64,000 nucleotides of DNA from Deinococcus fonticola. GTDB lineage: Bacteria > Deinococcota > Deinococci > Deinococcales > Deinococcaceae. Positions 1 through 10,929 of the stretch are shown here, in pieces; the first letter of the stretch is position 1, and the number at the start of each line of letters is the position of its first letter. Both the position numbers and the translations under genes were made by a program. The stretch lies in the NCBI RefSeq assembly GCF_004634215.1, contig NZ_SMMH01000009.1, positions 56,616 through 120,615 on the forward strand, read 5' to 3'. The notes beneath the pieces were generated by a model. That model saw nothing but the letters and a program-made list of their open reading frames with translations, was not told where the DNA came from and searched no databases.

Positions 1-862
<862 letters not shown>

Positions 863-908
863 CGTGCCCAGAGTCTATCGCCGGGTTCTGTGGACGTGGG
901 AGGAGAGG

Positions 909-1766
909 TTAGACGGCTGAGTCCTCGCCGACAGCCTCCAGCCTGTACCCCCGCTTGCCTTCGACAAGTCTGGCAAAGGGTACGTTGGGATCGTGCGGGG
1001 TGCAGATAATGGCCCCCTGCTCGTGCCAGAGCGGCAGGTACTTCTTGCGGGTTTCGAGACAGGTGACGGGATACAGGTCGAAGCCCATGACGTAGGGGTA
1101 AGGGGCGTGCGCGGTGGTGGCAATCAAGTCAGCGGTGTAGACGAGGGTTTGCCCTTCGCTATGCAGAACGACGCCCTGCTGACCGAGGTTGTGGCCGGGC
1201 AGGGGCAAGACGGTCACGCCGGGAACAATCTCGGTTTCGCCTTCCACCACGTCGAACAGGTCGGCTTCCATGATGGGCACGAAGGTCTCAGGGACGTAGC
1301 TGGCGCGGCTGCGTTCGTGGGTGTGCGTGGCGTCGTGCAGTTCCTGGCGCTGCACGATGTAGCGGGCGTTGGGGAAGGTGGGTTCGCCGATCAGGTTGGT
1401 GTTCCGTCCGCAGTGGTCGAAGTGCAGGTGCGTGTTGATGACGTAATGGATATCGTCGGGCGACAGCCCAAGTTCGCCCAGGCCCCGGAAGGTGGTTTCA
1501 TCGCGCTCGACGGCGTACATCTGGTCGAATTTTTCGCCGCCTCTGTCCCAAAAGCCTGTATCCACCAGGATGTTCCGGCCACCCAGCTGGATGAGCAGGG
1601 GGTTGCTGCGCAGCTGGATGCGGTTGTCCTCGTCGGCAGGCGCGACTTTCTCCCACAGGACTTTGGGAACGCTGCCGAACATGCTGCCGCCGTCCAGGCG
1701 AAAAAGGCCGTCTGTGAGGGAATAAACGTCCGCCGCGCCGACGCGCTTATGTTGAAGCCAGGGCAT
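909..1766 (-). CDS. Metallo-beta-lactamase-fold hydrolase
   Basis: A 285-residue MBL-fold enzyme. The zinc motif HLHFDH is at residues 113-118, followed by the later ligands in PLPGHNLG (about 195), YTADLIA (about 217) and CTPHDPN (about 262). Overall layout resembles lactonase-like or general MBL hydrolases; the substrate is unknown. There is no signal peptide, so it is probably cytoplasmic. The start at 1766 is supported by TAAAGT at 1773-1778, 6 nt upstream of the ATG, giving a leaderless transcript divergent from the MFS gene. It lies 46 bp upstream of the aconitase-family gene on the same strand, which has its own -10. Confidence 0.88.
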   Translation of the reverse strand: MPWLQHKRVGAADVYSLTDGLFRLDGGSMFGSVPKVLWEKVAPADEDNRIQLRSNPLLIQLGGRNILVDTGFWDRGGEKFDQMYAVERDETTFRGLGELGLSPDDIHYVINTHLHFDHCGRNTNLIGEPTFPNARYIVQRQELHDATHTHERSRASYVPETFVPIMEADLFDVVEGETEIVPGVTVLPLPGHNLGQQGVVLHSEGQTLVYTADLIATTAHAPYPYVMGFDLYPVTCLETRKKYLPLWHEQGAIICTPHDPNVPFARLVEGKRGYRLEAVGEDSAV

Positions 1767-1772
1767 CTGTTC

Positions 1773-1825
1773 ACTTTACGGGAACAGGCTGAGGTAAAAC
1801 GATTCAGTAGGCAGCGCGGTACAGT
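1773..1825. promoter_or_regulatory. Divergent leaderless promoters for MBL hydrolase and MFS exporter
   Basis: Two -10 hexamers point away from each other: TAAAGT on the minus strand (1773-1778), 6 nt before the ATG at 1766, and TACAGT on the plus strand (1820-1825), 7 nt before the ATG at 1833. No convincing -35 boxes are seen. The short shared region suggests the two genes may be co-regulated. Confidence 0.6.
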
Positions 1826-1832
1826 AACCCGC

Positions 1833-3041
1833 ATGAGAACAGCCGCCCCGCCCGACGCGAATATTCTGGGCCGGGTCTGGCGGCTGCCGCACGTGCCGGC
1901 GCTGACCCTGTCGGTCTTTATGCTGGGCTTCGGGCTGTCGATGGCGATGCCGTACATGTCGCTGTTCGGCGTCAAGGCGGTGGGCATGACGCCGCTGCAA
2001 CTGGGGGTCTTCCTGACCCTGAACGCGGTGAGCGCGGTGCTGGTCGGCACGCGACTGGCCCGCTGGTCAGACCGCTGGACGCGGCGTAAACCGCTGGTGC
2101 TGGTCACGCTGGCGGCGGGACTGACGGCTTACCTGCTGCTGAGCGGCGTGCGGTCTTACCCGGGCGTGGTGGCCACTGGCCTGATCTTCATGGGCACAGC
2201 GGCGGCGGCTTTTCCACAGGTGTTCGCGTTTGCGCGGGTCAGCCTGACGGGTGCGCCGGGTGACCTGCCCGAGCGGGCCGTGACGGTGCTGCGGTCAGTG
2301 TTCAGCCTGGCGTGGGTGGTGGGGCCGGGGCTGGGGGCAGCGGTGCTGGCCAAATGGGGATTCCAGGGCACCTTCGTGGTCACGGCGGCCTGTTTCGTGC
2401 TGGCGGCCCTACCCCTGCTGAGCGTGCCGGAAAAGCAGCCACCCCGCCACAGGGCCGCGCCCGCACAGGCCGCCACCACGCCGGCACCCACTGGGAAACT
2501 GGTGTGGTGGGTGGCGCTGGCCTTCGTGCTGTATGCCACCAGCATGAGCATGGGCATGACCATGTTCCCGCTGTTCATCACGGAGACGCTGCGCGGCAGC
2601 GAGGGGCAGGTGGGTTTTCTGGTGGGCCTGTGCGCCCTGCTGGAAATCCCGGTGATGCTGGCGCTGGCCACCCTGCGCGGGCTGCCCGGCACGCAGAAAC
2701 TGGTTAAGGGCGCGTTCCTGCTGTTCGCCGTGCATTTCGCGCTGATCTACTTCTCCAGTGGCCTGCCGCTGCTGGTCACCACCCAGGCCATCCGGGCGGC
2801 GGTGCTGGCGGTCACCGCGGGCCTGGGCATGCTGTATTTTCAGGAACTGATGCCGGGGCGTTTCGCGGCCGCCACCACCATGTTCGCCAACACCAGCGCG
2901 GTGGGCGGCATGCTGGCGGGCATCCTGTCCGGCGCGGCCGCACAGTGGTTCGGGTACCGCGCCGTCTTTCTGCTGTGCGCCGCCTTGACCTTCGGCGGGT
3001 GGATGGTTATGCAGTTCATCGTCAAGCGTCAGGCCGACTGA
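1833..3041 (+). CDS. MFS transporter, sugar-efflux (SetA-like) type
   Basis: A 402-residue protein with 12 predicted membrane segments and a longer central cytoplasmic loop (about 195-225, basic and Pro/Ala rich), the standard MFS 6+6 plan. The N-terminal half has the loop 2-3 signature RWSDRWTRRKPL after helix 2. General character and length resemble the SET family of sugar exporters, but the substrate is inferred only. The open frame extends upstream, yet the ATG at 1833 has TACAGT 7 nt before it and starts right at the first hydrophobic region, so upstream codons are not used. A 9-bp hairpin follows the stop. Confidence 0.85.
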   Translation: MRTAAPPDANILGRVWRLPHVPALTLSVFMLGFGLSMAMPYMSLFGVKAVGMTPLQLGVFLTLNAVSAVLVGTRLARWSDRWTRRKPLVLVTLAAGLTAYLLLSGVRSYPGVVATGLIFMGTAAAAFPQVFAFARVSLTGAPGDLPERAVTVLRSVFSLAWVVGPGLGAAVLAKWGFQGTFVVTAACFVLAALPLLSVPEKQPPRHRAAPAQAATTPAPTGKLVWWVALAFVLYATSMSMGMTMFPLFITETLRGSEGQVGFLVGLCALLEIPVMLALATLRGLPGTQKLVKGAFLLFAVHFALIYFSSGLPLLVTTQAIRAAVLAVTAGLGMLYFQELMPGRFAAATTMFANTSAVGGMLAGILSGAAAQWFGYRAVFLLCAALTFGGWMVMQFIVKRQAD

Positions 3042-3066
3042 TTCAGCTTAGATAGAGAGGCAGCAG

Positions 3067-3089
3067 GCCCTGACCCCGTCGGTCAGGGC
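3067..3089 (+). other. Perfect 9-bp hairpin downstream of the MFS gene
   Basis: GCCCTGACC (3067-3075) and GGTCAGGGC (3081-3089) form a perfect stem with loop CCGTC, 26 nt after the MFS stop. No T-run follows on either strand, so this is not a classical intrinsic terminator; it may protect the mRNA 3' end. Confidence 0.5.
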
Positions 3090-3254
3090 AGGGGTAAAGG
3101 GTCGGAGGATAGACCTTTTCTGTTGGCACAGTGAAAAGGCCTGAGGAGTTCGCGGCCCGAACGACACCTGTCCTCAGAGAGCACGTGAACACATAACCCA
3201 TCCAGCCACGAACTCCTTAGCTCCCGTTCAGCTTCCCGGGGCTTCTTGGGCAAA

Positions 3255-3400
3255 TGATACGACTCCGCAAAATAGCTTGCGCATCCAAGCTATTTTTCCG
3301 AACGGAGTGAGAAGGAGAAAATACGGGTCTGAACTCTATTCCGCCCATCCGGGAACAGCACCCGAATGGGCTCCACGCCGTCCAGACCCGTATGAGGTCT
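3255..3400. repeat. Intergenic hairpin repeat, copy A
   Basis: The unit starts TGATACG, then holds a perfect 10-bp stem (3269-3278 with 3287-3296), a G/A-rich CGGAGTGAGAAGGAG stretch, and a perfect 11-bp outer stem ATACGGGTCTG (3321-3331) with CAGACCCGTAT (3383-3393), which encloses a further stem 3344-3353/3361-3370 with one mismatch. A second unit of the same plan, but different stem sequences, is at 37221-37324. It resembles the small non-coding intergenic repeats known in Deinococcus genomes. Confidence 0.6.
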
Positions 3401-3500
3401 TGCGCCCACCGCAGGCCGCTATCATTGGACATGGCAGTGGCGAGCGCAGTGAGAGGGGCGCAGAAGATTGCGCGCCACGGGTGGCGGTCAGGCGGGCCTG

Positions 3501-5756
3501 ATGCCCCCTGACCACCGCCTGGGCCAGCTCGTCCTCTCGGCGGTGCTGGGGCTCGTTTTTATGGCGCTGTTTATTGCCCTGCAATGGGTTTCCTTCCGGT
3601 TTCGGGACGCTGGCGGCATCTCGCTGTGGTACCTGCCGGCGGGCCTGGGCGTCGCTTACCTGCTGCGGTTCGGGCGCTGGAACGTGGGCTGGGTCTTCGT
3701 GGCGATTGCCGGAGCGGGCTGGCTCCAGTCGCCTGTTGCGGTCAATCACCTGGCGGCACTCTTCGGCACGGCCGCCGCCTGGCTGGGCGCCGAACTCCTG
3801 CGGAAGTGGCCGGGGTGGAACGCCGGGAACCTCACCGTGCAAGAAGCTCTGGCACTGCCGGTGGTCGCGGCGCTTGCGGGGGGCGTCTCGGCGCTGGCTG
3901 TGCCTTACCTCGCTTTTTCAGGCGACCTGAATATTCCGTCCTGGCCGGCCATCATGCTCGACTGGTGGATCGGGGACGCGGTGGGCGTAATCGTCCTGGC
4001 ACCGCCCCTGCTGCTGCTTCCTGTAGCGCTGCGCCAGACGCGGCTGTGGCGCAGTCGGCTGCCCTGGGAATGCGTGTGGCCCCTGCTGGCGGTGCCGCCC
4101 ATTGCCGTGATGGTGTTCACGGTGGCCGCTCCGCTGGGGCTGCAACTGTATTTCCTGTGTTTTATCCCGCTGCTGTGGCTCGCCATCCGTTCAGGCCTCA
4201 CCGCCGCCGTGACCGGAAGTGTGCTGACCAACCTGTGCGTGGCGCTGCTGGCCTGGCATGCGCAGCTGGCACACGCCAATCTGCTGAGTTTGCAGCTCCT
4301 GGTGGCCACCCTGACCCTGACCATGCTGGTCGTGGGCGCTGGCAGCACCGAGCGGCAACGTGACCGCGCCCGGCTGGCCCGACTGGCCCTGACGGACGTC
4401 CTGACGGGTCTGCCGAACCGGCACGCCTTTCTGGACGAGCTGCGCCGGCAGCTTCACCCCGTCGCCGCTGCCCACCGGCCCGACGAGGAGCTGCTGGTCG
4501 TGGCGCTGGACATCAGCCGGCTGAAATGGGTGAACGACACGCTCGGGCAGGCCAGCGGCGACCAGATGCTGCTGACCTTCGCCCACCGACTTCAGGCCGC
4601 CACGTCTCACGGGGATCTGACGGCCCACGGGAATCTGGCGGCCCGCCTGAATGGGGGCACCTTCGCGGTGGTGTGCCGTCATGGGCGGAGAGCGCACCGC
4701 GAAACCCTGGCGGCGCTGCGGGCGTCCCTGAGCGCTCCCTTAACCGTCGATAGCCAGGAACTGAACCTGCCGTTCATCTGTGGCGCGGCCCCGGCTACGC
4801 CCGGGGTAACGGCCGAGGGGCTGATGCAGCGGGCCGAGGAAGCGCTGGCCACCGCGCGTCAGACGGGCCAGGATACCGTGCTGGACGCGGCCCCTGTGGC
4901 GAACGCGGGCGGCGTTCAGGAGAACTACCCGGCCCTGCAGTGCGAACAGGACTTGCGGCGGGCCCTGGAGCGGGGCGGCCAACTGGAGCTGTACTACCAG
5001 CCTCAGTTCGCGCTGGGGACGCTGCACATCACGTCCTTCGAGGCCCTGATTCGCTGGAATCACCCGGAGCGCGGTCTGGTGTCCCCGGCGGAATTTCTGC
5101 CGGTGGCCGAGCGCACCCGGCTGATCATTCCGCTGACCACCTGGGTGCTGCACGAAGCCTGCCGCCAGCTGGCGGTATGGCTGGCCCGGCCCGGCGGGCA
5201 GCACCTGCGGATCGCGGTGAATATCTCCCCCGGTTATCTGCACAACGGCCTTTTGCAGCGCGATGTCGAGGCCGCCCTGGCCGCAGCGGGCCTGCCGGGA
5301 AACCGGCTTGAACTCGAATTGACAGAAAGCAGCCTGCTGCTCGATCCGGCCCGCGCCAATGAGCTGCTGGGGCCGCTGCAGGCCCAGGGGGTGCGGCTGG
5401 CGCTGGACGATTTCGGCACCGGGTACTCCAGCATCCGGCACCTGCGTGATTTTCAGGTCAGCAACCTGAAGATTGACCGCTCGTTCGTCCGGCAGATCTG
5501 CGTGGATGTCCTCGACCGTCGCCTGGTGACCGCGCTGACGGCGCTGGGGCACGAACTGGGCACGAGCGTGGTGGCCGAAGGAGCCGAAACGATGGACGCC
5601 GTGGCCTGCCTGCGCGAGGCGGGATGCGACATCGTGCAGGGCTACGCGCTGGGCCGCCCTATGCCAGCGGCCGCCGCCACCAGAATACTGGGGCATGAAG
5701 AAATGATTAAGAGTGAGGAACGTGCTGAAAGAGAGAGATCACAAAGAGAGAGATGA
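3501..5756 (+). CDS. MASE1-GGDEF-EAL protein; cyclase site degenerate, phosphodiesterase site intact
   Basis: A 751-residue membrane signalling protein. Residues 1-290 form a MASE1-like sensor of about eight hydrophobic segments. Residues 300-450 form a GGDEF domain in which the signature reads GGTFA (about 383-387), lacking the catalytic acidic pair. Residues 480-740 form an EAL domain with FEALIRW (about 513), DDFGTGYSS (about 634) and VAEGAET, so it should hydrolyse cyclic di-GMP. The C-terminal tail is highly charged. The ATG at 3501 is preferred to an in-frame TTG at 3468. The next gene is an intact diguanylate cyclase 60 bp downstream, which suggests opposing enzymes in one locus. Confidence 0.88.
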   Translation: MPPDHRLGQLVLSAVLGLVFMALFIALQWVSFRFRDAGGISLWYLPAGLGVAYLLRFGRWNVGWVFVAIAGAGWLQSPVAVNHLAALFGTAAAWLGAELLRKWPGWNAGNLTVQEALALPVVAALAGGVSALAVPYLAFSGDLNIPSWPAIMLDWWIGDAVGVIVLAPPLLLLPVALRQTRLWRSRLPWECVWPLLAVPPIAVMVFTVAAPLGLQLYFLCFIPLLWLAIRSGLTAAVTGSVLTNLCVALLAWHAQLAHANLLSLQLLVATLTLTMLVVGAGSTERQRDRARLARLALTDVLTGLPNRHAFLDELRRQLHPVAAAHRPDEELLVVALDISRLKWVNDTLGQASGDQMLLTFAHRLQAATSHGDLTAHGNLAARLNGGTFAVVCRHGRRAHRETLAALRASLSAPLTVDSQELNLPFICGAAPATPGVTAEGLMQRAEEALATARQTGQDTVLDAAPVANAGGVQENYPALQCEQDLRRALERGGQLELYYQPQFALGTLHITSFEALIRWNHPERGLVSPAEFLPVAERTRLIIPLTTWVLHEACRQLAVWLARPGGQHLRIAVNISPGYLHNGLLQRDVEAALAAAGLPGNRLELELTESSLLLDPARANELLGPLQAQGVRLALDDFGTGYSSIRHLRDFQVSNLKIDRSFVRQICVDVLDRRLVTALTALGHELGTSVVAEGAETMDAVACLREAGCDIVQGYALGRPMPAAAATRILGHEEMIKSEERAERERSQRER

Positions 5757-5816
5757 CATCGGCTACCCTGCTGCAGGAACGTCTGTCTTCCCCGCATGAC
5801 GTGACCACGGAGACAC

Positions 5817-7466
5817 ATGTCAGAGGACGTCCTCAGCGCAGCGGCGCTTCAGCAACAACTTCAGGAGTGCGAGGCCAGCCTGCGGCACACCCCGGACGCG
5901 GTGGATCGCGCCCTGCTTCACCGTGACGCCGCCTACGCGGCTATGGATCTCGGCGACTTTCCCCACGCCATGACTCACGCAGTCACGGGCCTGGATATCG
6001 CCCGCTCCACCCGCAACCTGTCGCTGCAGGCCAAGGCGCACATCACGGTAGCGCTGGTCATGGCCGGAGTGTACGACGACAAGGGGGCCGACGAGCACCT
6101 GAAAGTGGCCGAGCGGCTTGCCCGGCAGGCCGGTGACGCCCGGGGGCTGGCGCTGGCCGCCGTAAACGCCTCACACAACGCCATGGAGCGCGAAAACTAC
6201 ATCGAGGCGACGCTGCACCTGCATGGCCTGCTGCGCTCGCCGCACGCCGCCGGGCTGCTGGACGAGGAACCGCAGGTCGGCCCGGAATTACAGCAGGCTT
6301 TCCATATCAACTACGTCAAGTCTGCAGCCCATGCCCTGCACACCGCGGGCCGCGCGTCCCCGAGTTCGCCCGCGTCCCCTGCCGCTTTTTCTGCGCCAGA
6401 CCGCACCGACGCTCCGGCAGATCACCTCAGACCGATTCAGACCGAAGTGGCCCAGCAGCTGGAATCCTCTGTCGAGTTTCTGCACAGCCTCCGCCAGGGC
6501 GAACGGGCCATCGCCGCCCCCCGCCTCCTGACGGACCTGCTTGAGGCCCTCTCTATTCACGCGGCCTTTCACGGTGACTGGCCCCAGGCCCACGCTTTTG
6601 CCGACGAGCGCGTCCGCCTGGCGGAAGAAGGCCAGATCGGCGTCGTGCTGGGCCGCGCCCTGCACAGCCGGGCCGAACTGTTCATGCAGCGGCGTGACGA
6701 CCTGGCCGTCATCCGCGACGCCAGCCGCGCCGCGCAGCTCTACACCGAAGCCGGGCAGGAACTGCGGGCGGTGGACGCCGGGCAACTGATCGCCGACAGC
6801 CTGGCCCGGCAGGGCCGCCACGCCGAGGCGTTCAAGGTGCAGCGGGCGTTGATGCGCCGCGCCGAAGCCATGTACCGGGCCTACTTCCAGCAGAGCGCCC
6901 AGCTGCGCCTGATCGAACACCAGGCGCAGGCCGCCGAGGAGCGGGCCGCCACCTTCGCGCAAGCCGCCCTGCACGACCCGCTTACAGGAATCCCCAACCG
7001 CGCCGCTGCCATGCAGTCCCTCGATGACCTCCACGAGCAAGCCCGCCACGGCCGCGAGGCGGCGATCGCGCTGCTGGACGTCGATCACTTCAAAAACGTG
7101 AACGACCGCTACGGCCACGCGGCCGGGGACACCGTGCTCAAAACCGTTGCCCAGACGATCCGCGAGACCATCCGCAGTTCCGACAGCGTCGCCCGGATCG
7201 GCGGTGAGGAGTTCCTGCTGCTGTTTCCCGGCCTGCAACCCCACGAGGCCCAGCAGGTCTGTGAGCGCATCAACGTGCGCCTGGCAAATCTTCCCTGGCC
7301 CCACCTCGCCCCGGATCTGCGCATCACGTCCAGCATCGGGGTGGCCAGGGTGCGGGCCGACCGCAGCCCCAACGATACCCTTCACCACGCCGATCAGGCC
7401 ATGTACGCCGCCAAGCGGGCGGGGCGTCACAGCGTGCAGATGGCGCAAGGCGCCTGCGTCACCTGA
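5817..7466 (+). CDS. Diguanylate cyclase with TPR-like N-terminal region
   Basis: A 549-residue cytoplasmic protein. The first 360 residues are Ala/Leu-rich helical pairs resembling tetratricopeptide repeats, likely a protein-binding sensor. A short helical linker leads to a GGDEF domain (about 385-545) with the expected DPLTGIPNR entry motif, DVDHFKNVND and the intact signature GGEEF at 462-466, so it should make cyclic di-GMP from two GTP. No inhibitory-site RxxD is obvious five residues upstream of GGEEF. The ATG at 5817 follows an ACGGAGA ribosome-binding site. It ends 25 bp from the convergent APH-type gene. Confidence 0.9.
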   Translation: MSEDVLSAAALQQQLQECEASLRHTPDAVDRALLHRDAAYAAMDLGDFPHAMTHAVTGLDIARSTRNLSLQAKAHITVALVMAGVYDDKGADEHLKVAERLARQAGDARGLALAAVNASHNAMERENYIEATLHLHGLLRSPHAAGLLDEEPQVGPELQQAFHINYVKSAAHALHTAGRASPSSPASPAAFSAPDRTDAPADHLRPIQTEVAQQLESSVEFLHSLRQGERAIAAPRLLTDLLEALSIHAAFHGDWPQAHAFADERVRLAEEGQIGVVLGRALHSRAELFMQRRDDLAVIRDASRAAQLYTEAGQELRAVDAGQLIADSLARQGRHAEAFKVQRALMRRAEAMYRAYFQQSAQLRLIEHQAQAAEERAATFAQAALHDPLTGIPNRAAAMQSLDDLHEQARHGREAAIALLDVDHFKNVNDRYGHAAGDTVLKTVAQTIRETIRSSDSVARIGGEEFLLLFPGLQPHEAQQVCERINVRLANLPWPHLAPDLRITSSIGVARVRADRSPNDTLHHADQAMYAAKRAGRHSVQMAQGACVT

Positions 7467-7490
7467 AGGCCGGGCAGCAGCCAGCGCAGC

Positions 7491-8324
7491 TTACGCCGAA
7501 GGCAGGCGGGCCAGGGCGTGGCGGGTGCGGCGCACCTTGCGTTCGCGCTGCACGTCGAACTCGTAGGGTTCATTCATCAGGAACCAGTACAGGTCGTGCA
7601 GGGTGGTCAGCGCCAGATAGGCGCGGTAACGGCGCAGGGTGGCCGGTTGCTGGTCGGGCAGCAGAGACAACGCCGCTTCCAGGCTGGCGTCTGCCGGCAG
7701 CAGATCCAGCGTGCCGGTCTTGAGCAGCGCCAGGTCGCGCAGCGGGTCGTCCCAGGCGGCCTTCGTCCAGTCGATGATCAGGACTTCACCACTTCCCGGG
7801 TCGATCAGGATGTTGTCCTGCCACAGGTCAAGGTGGCAAAACGAGGCGGGCCGGCGCAGCAGCCCAAGCTCCAGCGGCCCCTCGACCGCCCCGAACAGGT
7901 CACCCAGCGGGTAGGCCGCCAGCGCCGAGCGAAAGCGGCGCAGCCGCTCATGCACCTTGGGCAGGTTGACGACGCCCTGCTGCTCGCGGTGCAGGCTGCC
8001 CAGGATCTCGCGCAGGCGCGGCAGGGCGCGGGGCACGTCTGCCGCCTGAAGCGGCTGCCCGTGAAAGCGCCGCATCACCAGGGCTTCCACCCCGTCGGCC
8101 TCCAGGGCATCGATGACCCAGTGGCCCATGCCGGCGCGGCGCAGGTTCTGGGCCTCGCGCCGGTGATCGCCCTGGTGGTTGCGGTACACCTTTACCACCG
8201 TCTCACCGCCCTGGGTGACATACACGCGGCTTTGCATGCCTTGATCCATGGGCGTCAGCGGCCCGAAGCGCCCCGAGAGGTGCGGGAAACTGGCGGTGGT
8301 GGGGGCCACGTCCTTCACAGGCAT
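7491..8324 (-). CDS. Aminoglycoside-phosphotransferase/choline-kinase-fold protein
   Basis: A 277-residue kinase-fold protein. The N-lobe holds VVKVYRN with the ATP-binding Lys. The catalytic loop reads [13 protein letters not shown] (Brenner-type HxDxxxxN), followed by [19 protein letters not shown] with the metal-binding Asp, as in the APH family. The substrate is unknown; members phosphorylate antibiotics, sugars or choline. It sits convergent to the diguanylate cyclase and 40 bp downstream of the HD-GYP-like gene on the same strand, so it may be cotranscribed with it. No clear -10 or ribosome-binding site was found at the ATG. Confidence 0.85.
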   Translation of the reverse strand: MPVKDVAPTTASFPHLSGRFGPLTPMDQGMQSRVYVTQGGETVVKVYRNHQGDHRREAQNLRRAGMGHWVIDALEADGVEALVMRRFHGQPLQAADVPRALPRLREILGSLHREQQGVVNLPKVHERLRRFRSALAAYPLGDLFGAVEGPLELGLLRRPASFCHLDLWQDNILIDPGSGEVLIIDWTKAAWDDPLRDLALLKTGTLDLLPADASLEAALSLLPDQQPATLRRYRAYLALTTLHDLYWFLMNEPYEFDVQRERKVRRTRHALARLPSA

Positions 8325-8363
8325 CCTGGCAGCAACAGGCGGGCGTCAGGGCAGCGCGGCACG

Positions 8364-9377
<1,014 letters not shown>

Positions 9378-9577
9378 GGTAACGGCAGTATAACAACCGC
9401 TCCAGATGACAAGCCCCGCATCAATGCCTGCCCGACGCGACGGCCAGACCGGGTTTCGGCAAGCTGAGTTCACGCAAAGCAGACTCCCAGTAGAAGCAGT
9501 GGAGCAACACCCTCACTCTGGGAAGAAAAGCGTTCTGACAGCCTGAAGCGCGCAGGCGCCTGGGGTAAGGTAAGGGG

Positions 9578-10339
9578 ATGTCCGAACGCCGCCCCTCGCC
9601 AGGTCAGTCACGCCCACCACCCGCTCAGGCCGCCGTTACCGCTCCCGTCCAGGCGGCCTACCAGCGCTATGCCCAGCAGACAGGCAAGTGGATCAAAGGG
9701 TACGCGGCGCGGGGTGGCACGGTTCACTGCGGCGCGGGGTGTTTCCTGTGCTGCGACATGCCCATTCGCGTCAGCCTGGCCGAGGCCCTGATCACGGCCG
9801 CTGCCCTGGGGCCGGAGGAGCTGCGCCGCATGACCGCGCACGCCCGCGCCGTGCAGGAGAACGCCCGCAGCGCCCCGGACGAGGAAACCTTCGTGGAGCG
9901 CCACCGCCAGCAAGTGTCGTTTTGCCCGCTGCTCGACCGCCAGACGGGGGCCTGCACGCAGTACGACGCCCGCCCCACACGCTGCCGCGACACCTTCAGC
10001 GCTTTTCCTGCCCGTTACTGCGGCGCGGGGTACTGGGAGAGCCTGACCAGGCGTGAGAAGGCCGAGTACCGCCGTGAGGTCGCCCGCACCCCCGGCACGG
10101 ACGGTGAACTGCACTTCATCGCCCCACTGGAGCACCTCAGCGAACCGGTGTGGACGGCCGCCAGCCGCAGCATGCGGCAAGCCTGGGGTTGCGAAGTCTG
10201 GGGCGACTTCTGGACGCTGACCACCCTGGCCGCCGACGCGCCGTTCATGGAGCACATCCAGGCTGGAAAAGCGCGGGCCGCCCTGAAAAGGGCAGCGACC
10301 CTGGGGCTGGCGCACCCGGTCACGCTGGAAATAGGCTGA
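9578..10339 (+). CDS. YkgJ-family cysteine-cluster protein
   Basis: A 253-residue protein of the YkgJ/UPF0153 zinc- or iron-chelating type. The N-terminal cluster reads [10 protein letters not shown] (about 51-60), and further cysteines follow in [18 protein letters not shown] and TRCRD, the family pattern for a metal centre. A C-terminal region of about 100 residues has no recognised domain. Function of the family is unsettled. The ATG at 9578 lies 6 nt after TAAGGT (9566-9571), so the transcript is probably leaderless. Confidence 0.85.
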   Translation: MSERRPSPGQSRPPPAQAAVTAPVQAAYQRYAQQTGKWIKGYAARGGTVHCGAGCFLCCDMPIRVSLAEALITAAALGPEELRRMTAHARAVQENARSAPDEETFVERHRQQVSFCPLLDRQTGACTQYDARPTRCRDTFSAFPARYCGAGYWESLTRREKAEYRREVARTPGTDGELHFIAPLEHLSEPVWTAASRSMRQAWGCEVWGDFWTLTTLAADAPFMEHIQAGKARAALKRAATLGLAHPVTLEIG

Positions 10340-10365
10340 TCCCGCAGGAATAGGGGAATCAGGGA

Positions 10366-10827
10366 TCAGTGCGCCCGGCGTTCGTAATTGGGTTCGATCT
10401 GCACCAGGCGGTCGTGCTGCTGCTGCTCGCTTTCGCTGATCAGGTCGGCCAGGGTGGTGCTGCCCAGCACGTCGCGCAGGGCAGCGTCCACGCGGAACCA
10501 CAGGTTCTGGGTACCGCAGACGTTCTGGCTCTGGCAGGTGTGGTCGTTCTCGACGCAGGACACGGGAGCGATGCTGCCTTCCATGGCGGTCACCACGTCG
10601 TAAGCGCTGATCTGCGCGGGGGGACGGGCCAGGCGGTACCCGCCGTGAGCACCGCGCACGCTCTTGATGAACCCGGCGCGGCGCAGGTTGCTGGCGATCT
10701 GCTCCAGGTAATGCTGGCTGAGGCCCTGGCGATCCGACACGTCCTTGAGCGGCACGGGCTGCAGGCCGCCGCGCCCGATCTCAATGAGGGCACGGAGGCC
10801 GTACTGCGCTTTGGTGGACACCCACAT
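10366..10827 (-). CDS. Rrf2-family transcriptional regulator with three-Cys motif
   Basis: A 153-residue winged-helix regulator of the Rrf2/IscR family. The N-terminus has the DNA-binding helices and wing with RGAHGGYRLARP. A Cys motif CVENDHTCQSQNVC (C-x6-C-x5-C, about residue 91 on) matches Fe-S-binding members such as IscR and NsrR, so it may sense Fe-S status, oxidative stress or NO. The ATG at 10827 follows TAAGAT at 10835-10840 by 7 nt. Targets are unknown; the neighbouring divergent gene is rsmB, and the convergent one encodes a Cys-cluster protein. Confidence 0.9.
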   Translation of the reverse strand: MWVSTKAQYGLRALIEIGRGGLQPVPLKDVSDRQGLSQHYLEQIASNLRRAGFIKSVRGAHGGYRLARPPAQISAYDVVTAMEGSIAPVSCVENDHTCQSQNVCGTQNLWFRVDAALRDVLGSTTLADLISESEQQQHDRLVQIEPNYERRAH

Positions 10828-10929
10828 GGGGCTTATCTTAGCGGTTAATTCCGGGTGAGTTGTAAGGAATTAAGGATTTCGGCCCGGCGTGCGCGGCGGC
10901 CCCGGCTTGCCCTGTAGAATGCCGGTTCG

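Larger units (their letters stand above)
3042..3500. other. 459-bp gene-free stretch with several inverted repeats
   Basis: No convincing gene is seen. Besides the hairpin at 3067-3089 and the repeat unit at 3255-3400, there are paired segments CTGAGGA/TCCTCAG near 3140 and 3172 and GAGTTCGCGG/CCACGAACTC near 3144 and 3206. A TATCAT -10-like hexamer lies near 3420, about 80 nt before the next ATG. The stretch could carry a structured leader or small RNA; nothing in it matches an RNA family I recognise. Confidence 0.4.
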
